Assembly: GCA_903916255.1 (NCBI GenBank)
Contig: CAIWVW010000106.1
Span: forward strand, 1-48,350
Direction of reading: 5' to 3'
From: an uncultured Bacteroidota bacterium
GTDB lineage: Bacteria; Bacteroidota; Bacteroidia; JABEUT01
DNA: 48,350 nucleotides
In this document: piece by piece, positions 41,447 through 48,350 of the stretch
How positions within the stretch are numbered: the first letter of the stretch is position 1
Layout of the letters: the number at the start of each line of letters is the position of its first letter
The notes under the pieces: model-generated
Told to the model about the DNA's origin: nothing
The model's database searches: none
What the model saw: only the letters and a program-made list of their open reading frames with translations
Position numbers and translations under genes: made by a program

Positions 41447-42271
41447 ATGAACGTATTACCATTAAATAAAAGAGTGCAAATCATTAACTTACTTGTTGAG
41501 GGTAGTAGTCTTAGGGCTATATCAAGAATAACGGGTTGCTCAATTAACACGGTTACTAAATTACTTGTAGATACTGGTAAAGCCTGTCAGAAGTTCCATG
41601 ACGAACAAGTAAAGAATGTAAAAGCTAAAAGAGTGCAATGTGATGAGATATGGTCTTTCGTATATAGCAAGCAAAAAAATGTTCCCGAAGGTATGCACGG
41701 AGAGGCAGGTGACATTTGGACATGGACAGCGATAGACAGCGATACTAAATTAATTATTTCCTATTATGTAGGTAACAGGGATTATGAAAGCGCACATGAG
41801 TTTATGAATGATGTTGCAAGTAGGGTAAAGAATCACATACAATTAACTACGGACGGATTAAAAGCATATTTGGAAGCTACCGAAGATGCGTTCCCACAAG
41901 GAATAGACTTTGCCCAACTTCATAAGGTATATGCAACAGTAAGCAAAGAGGATTCACGTAGGTATAGCCCTGCCGCTTGTACTGGAGCAATCAAAAAGCA
42001 AGTAATCGGTTCGCCCGACCCGAAGCATATAAGCACAAGCCACGTAGAACGCCAAAACTTGACTATGAGAATGCACATGAGAAGGTTTACCCGCTTAACA
42101 AATGCTTTCAGTAAGAAGGTAGAAAACCATTGCCACGCAATCGCATTACACTTTACTTACTACAATTTTTGTAGGATTCATAAGACTTTGCGGGTTACTC
42201 CTGCAATGGAAGCTGGATTAACCAATGACATTATGGAAATAGAGGATATTGTTAAATTGACCGATAAATAA
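41447..42271 (+). CDS. IS1-family transposase (single ORF, DDE)
   Basis: The 274-residue transposase has an N-terminal HTH (SSLRAISRITGCSINTVTKL at 20-39), CDEIWSFVYSKQKN with the first acidic residue (Asp66), GDIWTWTAIDSDTKLIISYY, TTDGLKAYLEA with the second (Asp136) and HVERQNLTMRMHMRRFTRLT with the third (Glu201), then YYNFCRIHKTLRVTPAMEAG. These match the long single-ORF IS1-family transposases, not the two-frame InsAB type. The start at ATG 41447 fits the promoter box at 41421, since an upstream TTG start would lie within the box. The gene seems intact. Confidence 0.92.
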   Translation: MNVLPLNKRVQIINLLVEGSSLRAISRITGCSINTVTKLLVDTGKACQKFHDEQVKNVKAKRVQCDEIWSFVYSKQKNVPEGMHGEAGDIWTWTAIDSDTKLIISYYVGNRDYESAHEFMNDVASRVKNHIQLTTDGLKAYLEATEDAFPQGIDFAQLHKVYATVSKEDSRRYSPAACTGAIKKQVIGSPDPKHISTSHVERQNLTMRMHMRRFTRLTNAFSKKVENHCHAIALHFTYYNFCRIHKTLRVTPAMEAGLTNDIMEIEDIVKLTDK

Positions 42272-42279
42272 TGGAGATA

Positions 42280-42726
42280 TTATGAGTTGCCGTCATAATA
42301 TTTGCCTACTCCGAATCCACCCGCAAAAGTAAAAACAGCGGTGACGAAATATTTTAATATTTCAAATTGTTTTGAGTAAATGAGTAATCCTCCGACTAAT
42401 AGTACAAAAATAAGTGCCGTAACCATTATTTTATAATTATGCCCTCGTTCATCTTTTCTCTCTTGCCTATCCCGCTTATCTTCTTCGTCTGCATTTGTTA
42501 AGACTTTGGTAATATGCTCAGGAGTTATTTTAGATGCAATAGGATTGGGCAAAGGCATCATACCTTGAAAGGATGTTATTCTTTGAATAATTTTCCTTTG
42601 GTCTTCAGGTAAGTCTTTTAGTAGGTCTTCAGGTATTGCCTCGTGAAGCGGGTCTTTTGAATCTTTATTAGGGCCTTTGCCCTTTGTGTCATCCGCTTCC
42701 GCCTTTGTTATTTCCCCCTCTGCCAT
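42280..42726 (-). CDS. Passenger gene 3: membrane protein with charged N-terminus
   Basis: The 148-residue protein has a long charged N-terminal half (PNPIASKITPEHITKVL, NADEEDKRDRQERKDERGHN) and two C-terminal hydrophobic spans (MVTALIFVLLVGGLLIY and ILKYFVTAVFTFAGGFGVG). The layout resembles DUF2335-like small membrane proteins in mobile elements, but identity is weak. It is the second gene of a leftward pair and ends 8 bp from the transposase stop (convergent). It may be an effector, regulator or accessory factor; no function is shown. Confidence 0.65.
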   Translation of the reverse strand: MAEGEITKAEADDTKGKGPNKDSKDPLHEAIPEDLLKDLPEDQRKIIQRITSFQGMMPLPNPIASKITPEHITKVLTNADEEDKRDRQERKDERGHNYKIMVTALIFVLLVGGLLIYSKQFEILKYFVTAVFTFAGGFGVGKYYDGNS

Positions 42727-42728
42727 AA

Positions 42729-43019
42729 TTATCTAAACAATTCTGTTAATTGCTCATTGATTTTATTCTCTACTGTAAACGTAATCCTATTCTCAATGTA
42801 ACTCGCTAAGATAAAGGTCAATAATGTGGAAAAAAGAGCCTTGTTGGAATCGTTTCTCTGTTCCTTCATTTCCCGTGAAATGATTTTAATTTCATTTCTT
42901 AAATCATCATCAATGGAGCTTCTAACTATAAATCCCCGATGTATCGGGTGGTGAAAGTGATAAAAGCCACCATGTACTGGTAAGTGTCTTACCTTGCGTT
43001 CTTCTTCAATGGTTGGCAT
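42729..43019 (-). CDS. Passenger gene 4: small protein with a hydrophobic helix
   Basis: The 96-residue protein has His-rich RHLPVHGGFYHFHHPIHRGF near the N-terminus, a charged middle (DLRNEIKIISREMKEQR) and a hydrophobic segment (ALFSTLLTFILASYI) near the end. It lies 2 bp before passenger gene 3 in the same direction, with a consensus promoter (43049) before it. I do not recognise a family. The pair probably acts together. Confidence 0.6.
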   Translation of the reverse strand: MPTIEEERKVRHLPVHGGFYHFHHPIHRGFIVRSSIDDDLRNEIKIISREMKEQRNDSNKALFSTLLTFILASYIENRITFTVENKINEQLTELFR

Positions 43020-43048
43020 ATCTTGGGTTTTTTTGTAATGAGACGGTA

Positions 43049-43056
43049 CAAATGTA
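43049..43056 (-). promoter_or_regulatory. -7 box (TACATTTG) for passenger genes 4-3
   Basis: Exact TAnnTTTG, 29 nt before the ATG at 43019 on the minus strand. Confidence 0.6.
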
Positions 43057-43260
43057 AAACTATTTTAGAAATCAGAATATGATGCTTATTAAATTATAAC
43101 ATGACAAAATTCATTCTTAACATCATCTTAACAACATCAAATATAGGGTATTTTCTCACAAAGGGTTGTTAAAAATCGTTAAACCGGTTTTTTCATAAGA
43201 TTAACCCTATAGGTTATACATTAAAATTATGTTGTTTGTTACAGGGACAAATAAACTATT
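43057..43260. other. A+T-rich right end of the element, no gene
   Basis: Non-coding sequence with short repeats such as TTAACATCATCTTAACAACA, inside the right terminal inverted repeat. No frame. Confidence 0.5.
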
Positions 43261-43279
43261 TTCAAACTGAGACACTACC
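43261..43279 (-). repeat. Right terminal inverted repeat
   Basis: Reverse complement of GGTAGTGTCTCAGTTTGAA, exact. Confidence 0.9.
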
Positions 43280-43287
43280 TCTTTGCG
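43280..43287. repeat. Target-site duplication, right copy (TCTTTGCG)
   Basis: Same octamer as 40022-40029; chromosomal palindrome resumes with AGAC. Confidence 0.85.
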
Positions 43288-43318
43288 AGACATACATCTC
43301 TTATAGCGCTCTTTTACC

Positions 43319-43326
43319 TATATTTG
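43319..43326 (+). promoter_or_regulatory. -7 box (TATATTTG) for purQ
   Basis: TAnnTTTG match 21 nt before the ATG at 43348; an upstream TTG in frame overlaps this box and is not used. Confidence 0.6.
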
Positions 43327-43347
43327 CAGCATAAAATCCATTCAAAA

Positions 43348-44079
43348 ATGTTGAAGTTCGGTGTAGTTATAGTGCCCGGTTCCAATTGCGACCACGATAC
43401 TATTTATGTACTTAAAAATATATTCAAGCAGGAAGCAGTTCCGCTATGGCATAAAGATACCGACCTGCAAGGGTGCGATGCCATTATTGTTCCCGGAGGG
43501 TTTTCCTACGGCGATTATTTACGTGCCGGAGCTTTAGCAAAATATTCTCCCATTATGAATGAAGTGGCATCCTTTAGCCGCGACGGCGGTTTTGTATTTG
43601 GTATTTGCAACGGTTTTCAAATTTTATGCGAAGCAGGGCTATTGCCGGGCGCACTTTTATTGAACACTCAACCACATTCGGGCAGACATTATTCCTGCAA
43701 AAATATACACCTGATAGCTCAGAATGATAATACTGCACTCACTAGCGGCATACCCAAAGGAAAAGTGATGACTATCCCAATTGCACATGGCGAGGGCCGT
43801 TATTTTGCCGATGCGGAAACATTGGAAAAACTAAACAAAAACGGGCAAATTCTTTTCAAATATTGCGATGAGGATGGCAAAATTACGCCCGACTCCAACC
43901 CGAATGGTTCACTCGAAAATATTGCCGGAATTTGCAATGAAACCAAAAATGTATTTGGCATGATGCCCCACCCTGAAAGGGCTTCCGATGAGTACCTCGG
44001 CAATACCGATGGCAAATTCATTCTGCAATCGCTTATCAAAACTGTTGAGGCTAAGAAGGCGGAGTATGTGAGTGTGTAG
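43348..44079 (+). CDS. purQ: Phosphoribosylformylglycinamidine synthase, glutaminase subunit
   Basis: PurQ supplies ammonia from glutamine for the fourth step of purine synthesis, FGAR to FGAM, working with PurL and PurS. The 243-residue class I glutamine amidotransferase has MLKFGVVIVPGSNCDHD, PGGFSYGDYLRAGALAKYS, FGICNGFQIL with nucleophile Cys87, and MMPHPERASD with the catalytic His and Glu. Separate PurQ means the S-L-Q type rather than the single-chain PurL. No purL/purS is in the window. The IS element inserted just upstream of its promoter. Confidence 0.96.
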   Translation: MLKFGVVIVPGSNCDHDTIYVLKNIFKQEAVPLWHKDTDLQGCDAIIVPGGFSYGDYLRAGALAKYSPIMNEVASFSRDGGFVFGICNGFQILCEAGLLPGALLLNTQPHSGRHYSCKNIHLIAQNDNTALTSGIPKGKVMTIPIAHGEGRYFADAETLEKLNKNGQILFKYCDEDGKITPDSNPNGSLENIAGICNETKNVFGMMPHPERASDEYLGNTDGKFILQSLIKTVEAKKAEYVSV

Positions 44080-44227
44080 ATAGTCTACCATAGGTAGTTA
44101 ACGATTTATAATATGTTTGGGAATAAGGGCAATTGTAAAATAATACCATTAAACCCCCAAAACCTACCGTTTAATAAATCAAACCCACCGTATAATAATT
44201 GTGGCTATAACACGCAATAATATGGAT

Positions 44228-44235
44228 TACCTTTG
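44228..44235 (+). promoter_or_regulatory. -7 box (TACCTTTG) for the GloVer-repeat T9SS gene
   Basis: Exact TAnnTTTG, 24 nt before the ATG at 44260. Confidence 0.6.
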
Positions 44236-44259
44236 AGTTATAATTTAAAATATTGAACC

Positions 44260-45669
44260 ATGAAAAAACTATTTATATTGTTTAACATATTTTTATGTTT
44301 AGGAATTAGATTAGTCGAGGCACAATATAATGTCCTTCTTAGCTTTAATAATACAAGTAACCCTCAGGGCAATTTTCCTTTAGGAAACCTCACTGTTTCA
44401 GGGAATACAATGTATGGAGTAACGCCCATAGGAGGCGCGAGCAAAAATGGGTGTGTTTTTTCTTTAAGTACTAATGGTAGTAATTATAAGGACTTATTCG
44501 ATTTTAATGATACTGATGGTTCTTATCCGGAAGGAACCTTAACTCTTTCAGGAAACATACTATACGGAACAACCTATAGAGGAGGAATAAGTGATAGCGG
44601 CGTGATTTTTTCAATTCATACTGATGGAACCGGATACAAGATTTTAACTCAATTCAGTGCTATAAATGCTGATAATCCTTATGGAAAACTGGTATTGTCG
44701 GGGAATAAATTATTTGGCAAGGCACAATATGGCGGTGCGAATCATTGGGGCTGCGTGTTCTCTGTTGACACTACCGGAACTGGATTTAAAGACCTCTTTG
44801 ATTTTCTTTACCACGAAGACCCTTGGCCTGTTATAGGTTCACTAACTATATCCGGAAGCACGTTATACGGAATGACTTTTTATGGAGGCACGCTTCACTA
44901 TGGAAATATTTTTTCCATTGATACAAATGGCACAGGATATGCGGATATATATGATTTTAATGAAGGATATGGAGATGCCTATCCTTTTGGCTCATTAACC
45001 CTATCAGGAAATACCTTATATGGAATGACGAACGATTCATATTGTTCATATATTTTTGGTAATATATTTTCCATAAAAACAGACGGAAGCGCATATAAAA
45101 ATATACATAGTTTTACATCAGCTGAGGGTGAATGGCCAACTGGCGATGTAACTCTTTTAGGGGGGAAATTGTATGGAATGATTCAGAATGGCGGCTCAGA
45201 CGGTAAAGGGTGCATTATTTCCATTGATACAAATGGGTCAGGATACACCCAATTAGTAAATTTCAATGGAAGTAATGGTCAGTTTCCCCAGGGTTCAATG
45301 GTCTTTTATAATAATGTATTTTATGGAATGGTATCTGAGGGGGGCGCTAATGGTGACGGGCTTATTTTTAGTTTAGATACAACTTTTATAAATGGTATAA
45401 ATACGGTTAAGAATGTATTTGGCAATATTACTATTTCCCCAAACCCCTCCACCGGCATTTTTACTATTCAGTCATCAGTTGTCAGTGGTCAGTCATCAGT
45501 TGAAGTTTATAATGTGCTTGGAGAAAAAGTGTATTCCTCAAGCCATTCACTATCCACTAATCACTATTCGTTTGATTTAAGCAACCAGCCCAACGGAATC
45601 TACCTATACCGTGTTTTAAATGAAGACGGCAGTTTGCTTGGGGAAGGGAAGGTAATAGTTCAGAAATAG
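44260..45669 (+). CDS. T9SS-sorted protein with GloVer-type beta-strand repeats
   Basis: The 469-residue protein has a signal peptide (MKKLFILFNIFLCLGIRLVEA) and about eight repeats of the kind GNxLYGMTxxGGxxxxGxIFSIDTNGTGYxxLxDFN, for example GCVFSVDTTGTGFKDLFDF. These match the TIGR03803-type 'GloVer' repeat seen in surface proteins. The C-terminus is a T9SS type A sorting domain: ISPNPSTGIFTIQ, VEVYNVLGEKVYS, NQPNGIYLYRV, LLGEGKVIVQK. Both variable loops of that domain contain heptamer tandem repeats. Localisation: secreted or surface anchored. Promoter box at 44228. Confidence 0.85.
   Translation: MKKLFILFNIFLCLGIRLVEAQYNVLLSFNNTSNPQGNFPLGNLTVSGNTMYGVTPIGGASKNGCVFSLSTNGSNYKDLFDFNDTDGSYPEGTLTLSGNILYGTTYRGGISDSGVIFSIHTDGTGYKILTQFSAINADNPYGKLVLSGNKLFGKAQYGGANHWGCVFSVDTTGTGFKDLFDFLYHEDPWPVIGSLTISGSTLYGMTFYGGTLHYGNIFSIDTNGTGYADIYDFNEGYGDAYPFGSLTLSGNTLYGMTNDSYCSYIFGNIFSIKTDGSAYKNIHSFTSAEGEWPTGDVTLLGGKLYGMIQNGGSDGKGCIISIDTNGSGYTQLVNFNGSNGQFPQGSMVFYNNVFYGMVSEGGANGDGLIFSLDTTFINGINTVKNVFGNITISPNPSTGIFTIQSSVVSGQSSVEVYNVLGEKVYSSSHSLSTNHYSFDLSNQPNGIYLYRVLNEDGSLLGEGKVIVQK
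45468..45502. repeat. Five TCAGTNN heptamers inside the sorting domain
   Basis: Exactly five consecutive heptamers beginning TCAGT (for example TCAGTCA and TCAGTTG). In frame they give SVVSGQSS between FTIQ and VEVYNVLGE. Confidence 0.85.
45547..45567. repeat. Three heptamers (TCACTAT type) in the second sorting-domain loop
   Basis: TCACTAT, CCACTAA and TCACTAT in tandem, encoding part of SHSLSTNHYS between EKVYS and DLSNQPNG. Confidence 0.75.
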
Positions 45670-45803
45670 GAACAAATATATTTTCGCCCCTGGCGGGAGA
45701 TTATGAGGGGTCAGTAATATTGTTTTCCCCTTGCTAATCATATTAATACCTTAGAGTCTTTTTTTATTTTATTGGGTTGATTGTTTCTGTAACTATTTAA
45801 TGG

Positions 45804-45811
45804 TATTTTTG
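45804..45811 (+). promoter_or_regulatory. -7 box (TATTTTTG) for the hybrid kinase gene
   Basis: TAnnTTTG match 69 nt before the GTG at 45881. Confidence 0.5.
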
Positions 45812-45880
45812 TATAAAGATAGGAAGCAAATAGCCATTGCATTAGTGTGTATTTATTAATTCCCCTTAATAATAAACCGG

Positions 45881-48349
45881 GTGAAGAATATTCCGTTTCT
45901 CAAGTGGTTCCGGAATGTATCCCTTACAAAAAAATTATATTTTGTAGTGGGTATTATGGCTGCATTGATAGGGGTGGAGTTATATGCCCTTAATTTTACT
46001 ATTCATACCCTTTCAGCTACCAGGGCACTGGTGGGAGGCGAGGGCCTCTGGTCGAAGGCAGAAAAGGAAGCGGCTTCAAGCCTGCAAAAATACGGATACA
46101 CACACGAAGAAATGGATTACCAGCATTACCTTAATTTGCTGGCTGTGCCGCTGGGCGACCATAAAGCTCGGCTTTCATTAAGTAAACCTGTGCCAGATGT
46201 GAAGGAGGCTTTCAAAGGTTTTGCGGAAGGAAGGATTCACCCCGATGATATTAACGGAGTGATAAGTTTATTAACCCGTTTTCACAACAACAGTTATATA
46301 CAACGAGCTGTAATTTATTGGGTACGGGCTGATTCTATGATTAATGTTTTGCAAAAATCGGGCGAAACGTTGCACCAACAAATCATGTCGGGTAAGGCAT
46401 CGGCTGCCGAAATAAATGCTACTTCGCAAAAAATTCAAAACCTCGATAAGGAATTGACAGAGGAGGAAGATAATTTCTCCTATTCCCTTGGCGACGGCTC
46501 GCGCTGGATGGAACACCTGATATTAAAACTGCTTTTTTCCATTGCACTTACGGTAGAACTGACCGGGCTGTTTCTATCCATATCAGTAAGCCGGGCCATA
46601 ACCAAAGGTATAAATGAAATTGTGAAAATTGCGCGCAAAGTCGCCATCGGCAATTTCAGCAGCCGGGCCAGGGTATATTCGGAAGATGAAATTGGTTTTT
46701 TGGCGGAATCGTTCAACCGGATGGTGGGTAACCTGGAGAAAAAAACACAGGAAGAAAAACAAGCCGTAAACGCATTGCGAAGCCAGAAGGAACTGTATGA
46801 AACTTTATTGAAAGCACAAAGCGAAATGGGCGAAGGTGTTATCATTTCGCAGAATGGTGAAATAGTTTATGTGAACCAGGCCACCTGCAAAATATATGGT
46901 TACAGCATGGAAGAAATAATGCGGATGCCATCCTCACTGCATCTTTTCCCAAAACAAAAAGAATATGCATTGAATAAGAAATCGGATGAATTTAAAGGGG
47001 AAACAAAAATAGTCCGCAAAGATGGAAAGAGGTTGGATATAGAGTTTACATCCCGTTTTATACGCAATCCCGGCAATGTGCAATCCATCACCATGTTCAG
47101 AGATGTAACCGAAAAAAAAGAAGTGGATGAACAACTTCAAAAAGCAAAAGAGAATGCGGTGAGGTCAGAACTTGCCAAACAAGTTGGTGAAAAATTCCTG
47201 GCCACCATGAGCCATGAAATCCGGACACCTATGAATGCAATTATAGGCTTCACGGATGTTTTGCTAAATACACCGATGAATGTGGAACAGCGGAAATTTT
47301 TGGGAGCCATTAAAACATCAGGTGATAATTTACTGATAATAATTAATGACATACTCGATATATCGCGTATTAAAGCGGGTAAAATGCGAATAGAGCAAAA
47401 GGGGTTCATCCTTTCGCAGATATTGTCTGTTTGCGTAGAACAGATGTCGCCGAAGGCTATTGAAAAAGGGATAGACCTTTCCACTACGGTCGATAATACA
47501 ATTCCCGCCGTGGTGGTAGGCGACCCAAACCGGTTGACACAAATTTTGCTCAACTTTTTATCGAACGCGGTGAAGTTTACAGATAAGGGCGCCATTAATA
47601 TTGGTGTTCGGAAATTGTCGGATGAAGCCGATGAGGTGGCGCTGGAATTTTCGGTGAAAGACACCGGAATAGGAGTAAGCCCGGATAAGTTGAACGATAT
47701 ATTTGATGCATTTACACAAGCCAGCGACAGCACTGCGCGGCTATATGGAGGAACAGGCCTCGGGCTGGCTATTGTAAAGCAGCTGGCTGAATTGCAGGGA
47801 GGAAGTGTTTCCGTAGAAAGTAAAGTAGGTGAAGGCTCGGTTTTTTATTTCCGTGTTAGGTATAAAAAAGTAAGAGGAAATATGCCGTATCCTGCAAACA
47901 AAACCATTAGTAATGTAAATGAGGAAGTAATAACAGGCTTGAAAGTGCTGGTAGTGGAAGATAATGCCATGAACCAATTGCTGGCGCAAAAAATATTGGA
48001 GGACTGGGGATGGGCCGTTGAAATAGCTTCCAGCGGCATGATAGCTATCGAAAAGGTAAAGAAAACCGATTATGATATAGTGTTGATGGATATACAAATG
48101 CCCGAAATGGACGGGTATGAAACGGCGAGTTACATTCGTGAAAAACTGCCTGTGCCAAAATGCTACATGCCTATTATAGCTACAACAGCCCATGTTATGC
48201 AGGCGGAAGAAGACCGTTGCTATGAAGCAGGCATGGAAGGCTATATTTCAAAGCCATTTAATACGAAACTGCTTTATTCAAGAATATTGGAGGTGCTTAA
48301 AAAAAGAGCAGATAGTTCTGATTATTCGTTCAGAAATATTAGCGGATAA
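45881..48349 (+). CDS. Hybrid sensor histidine kinase/response regulator
   Basis: The 822-residue inner-membrane protein senses an unknown signal and relays phosphate through its own receiver. Domains: transmembrane helices at about 17-38 and 212-236 enclosing a periplasmic helical region, HAMP (about 235-290), PAS (about 308-415), HisKA with MSHEIRTPMN (His445), HATPase with NRLTQILLNFLSNAVKF, DTGIGVS and GGTGLGLAI (about 545-662), and a receiver domain with phosphoacceptor Asp737 in VLMDIQMPEMDGYE and SKPF. The likely start is GTG 45881 (MKNIPFLKWFRN). No separate output gene is seen nearby. Complete within the window. Confidence 0.95.
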   Translation: MKNIPFLKWFRNVSLTKKLYFVVGIMAALIGVELYALNFTIHTLSATRALVGGEGLWSKAEKEAASSLQKYGYTHEEMDYQHYLNLLAVPLGDHKARLSLSKPVPDVKEAFKGFAEGRIHPDDINGVISLLTRFHNNSYIQRAVIYWVRADSMINVLQKSGETLHQQIMSGKASAAEINATSQKIQNLDKELTEEEDNFSYSLGDGSRWMEHLILKLLFSIALTVELTGLFLSISVSRAITKGINEIVKIARKVAIGNFSSRARVYSEDEIGFLAESFNRMVGNLEKKTQEEKQAVNALRSQKELYETLLKAQSEMGEGVIISQNGEIVYVNQATCKIYGYSMEEIMRMPSSLHLFPKQKEYALNKKSDEFKGETKIVRKDGKRLDIEFTSRFIRNPGNVQSITMFRDVTEKKEVDEQLQKAKENAVRSELAKQVGEKFLATMSHEIRTPMNAIIGFTDVLLNTPMNVEQRKFLGAIKTSGDNLLIIINDILDISRIKAGKMRIEQKGFILSQILSVCVEQMSPKAIEKGIDLSTTVDNTIPAVVVGDPNRLTQILLNFLSNAVKFTDKGAINIGVRKLSDEADEVALEFSVKDTGIGVSPDKLNDIFDAFTQASDSTARLYGGTGLGLAIVKQLAELQGGSVSVESKVGEGSVFYFRVRYKKVRGNMPYPANKTISNVNEEVITGLKVLVVEDNAMNQLLAQKILEDWGWAVEIASSGMIAIEKVKKTDYDIVLMDIQMPEMDGYETASYIREKLPVPKCYMPIIATTAHVMQAEEDRCYEAGMEGYISKPFNTKLLYSRILEVLKKRADSSDYSFRNISG

Positions 48350-48350
48350 A

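Larger units (their letters stand above)
40030..43279. mobile_element. IS1-family element with passenger genes (3250 bp)
   Basis: Bounded by 19-bp perfect inverted repeats GGTAGTGTCTCAGTTTGAA (40030-40048 and 43261-43279) and an 8-bp target duplication. The GGT terminus and 8-bp duplication are IS1-like, as is the single-ORF transposase at 41447. Five genes lie inside: two rightward passengers, the transposase and two leftward passengers, with separate promoters and a candidate structured RNA. Simple IS1 members are about 0.7-1.2 kb; longer single-ORF members exist, but the cargo seen here has no obvious known function. Transposase and ends look intact. Confidence 0.9.

Noticed and set aside
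40030-43279. IS200/IS605, IS3 or Tn3 element
   Set aside because: The ends (GGTAGTG), 8-bp duplication and transposase motifs fit IS1; there is no HUH transposase, no overlapping orfA/orfB and no resolvase.

Overview
The window comes from a Bacteroidota chromosome, probably an environmental, Sphingobacteriia- or Chitinophagia-like lineage. Four things support this: secreted proteins ending in type IX secretion (T9SS) sorting domains, PorG- and PorE-like T9SS components, families typical of the phylum (DUF4294, DUF6089, DUF6341/DUF6427-like), and promoters with the Bacteroidota -7 box TAnnTTTG, usually without Shine-Dalgarno sequences. Most of the DNA is ordinary core genome, but it is unusually rich in short dispersed repeats.

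Layout. 1-4.8 kb: a leftward nusA-infB-yggS operon whose nusA leader can form a compact H-type pseudoknot; rimP is absent from its usual place. 4.9-9.0 kb: porG-like gene, PPIase-like lipoprotein, HEAT-like protein, EamA transporter, SDR oxidoreductase. 9.0-10.9 kb: an accessory island with a DUF262-HNH nuclease-like protein and a decayed toxin-antitoxin module, bordered by a duplicated 5' end of the next gene. 10.8-16.2 kb: nitronate monooxygenase/FabK-like enzyme, an M16 peptidase pair, pdxJ and an alpha/beta hydrolase. 16.3-20.0 kb: a tight three-gene operon (DUF805-FAD oxidase fusion, methyltransferase, uncharacterised membrane-anchored protein), the best candidate for an undescribed pathway. 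20.1-26.5 kb: LutA-like protein, two small proteins, queG, a DUF-like helical protein, ruvB, a beta-barrel protein, an LRR protein and accA. 26.6-27.6 kb: a REP/RAYT unit, a Y1 transposase flanked by its own hairpin repeats, which has truncated a neighbouring surface-protein gene. 28.3-35.2 kb: T9SS cargo genes on either side of rluD, a small lipoprotein gene and a porE-like gene. 35.2-39.9 kb: DUF4294, a WecA/TagO-like transferase, a Wzi/RemB-like barrel and two membrane proteins.

40.03-43.28 kb: an intact-looking 3250-bp IS1-family element with 19-bp perfect terminal inverted repeats and an 8-bp target duplication. It sits in the arm of a chromosomal palindrome and carries four passenger genes and a candidate structured RNA, with its own consensus promoters. 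43.3-48.35 kb: purQ, a T9SS protein with GloVer-type repeats, and a hybrid histidine kinase/response regulator.

A recurring theme is repeats entering coding sequence in frame: palindromes or heptamer tandems lie inside queG, in the two variable loops of two T9SS sorting domains, and make up the signal-peptide core of a Kelch protein. All family calls come from reading motifs in the translated sequence; no database search was run.
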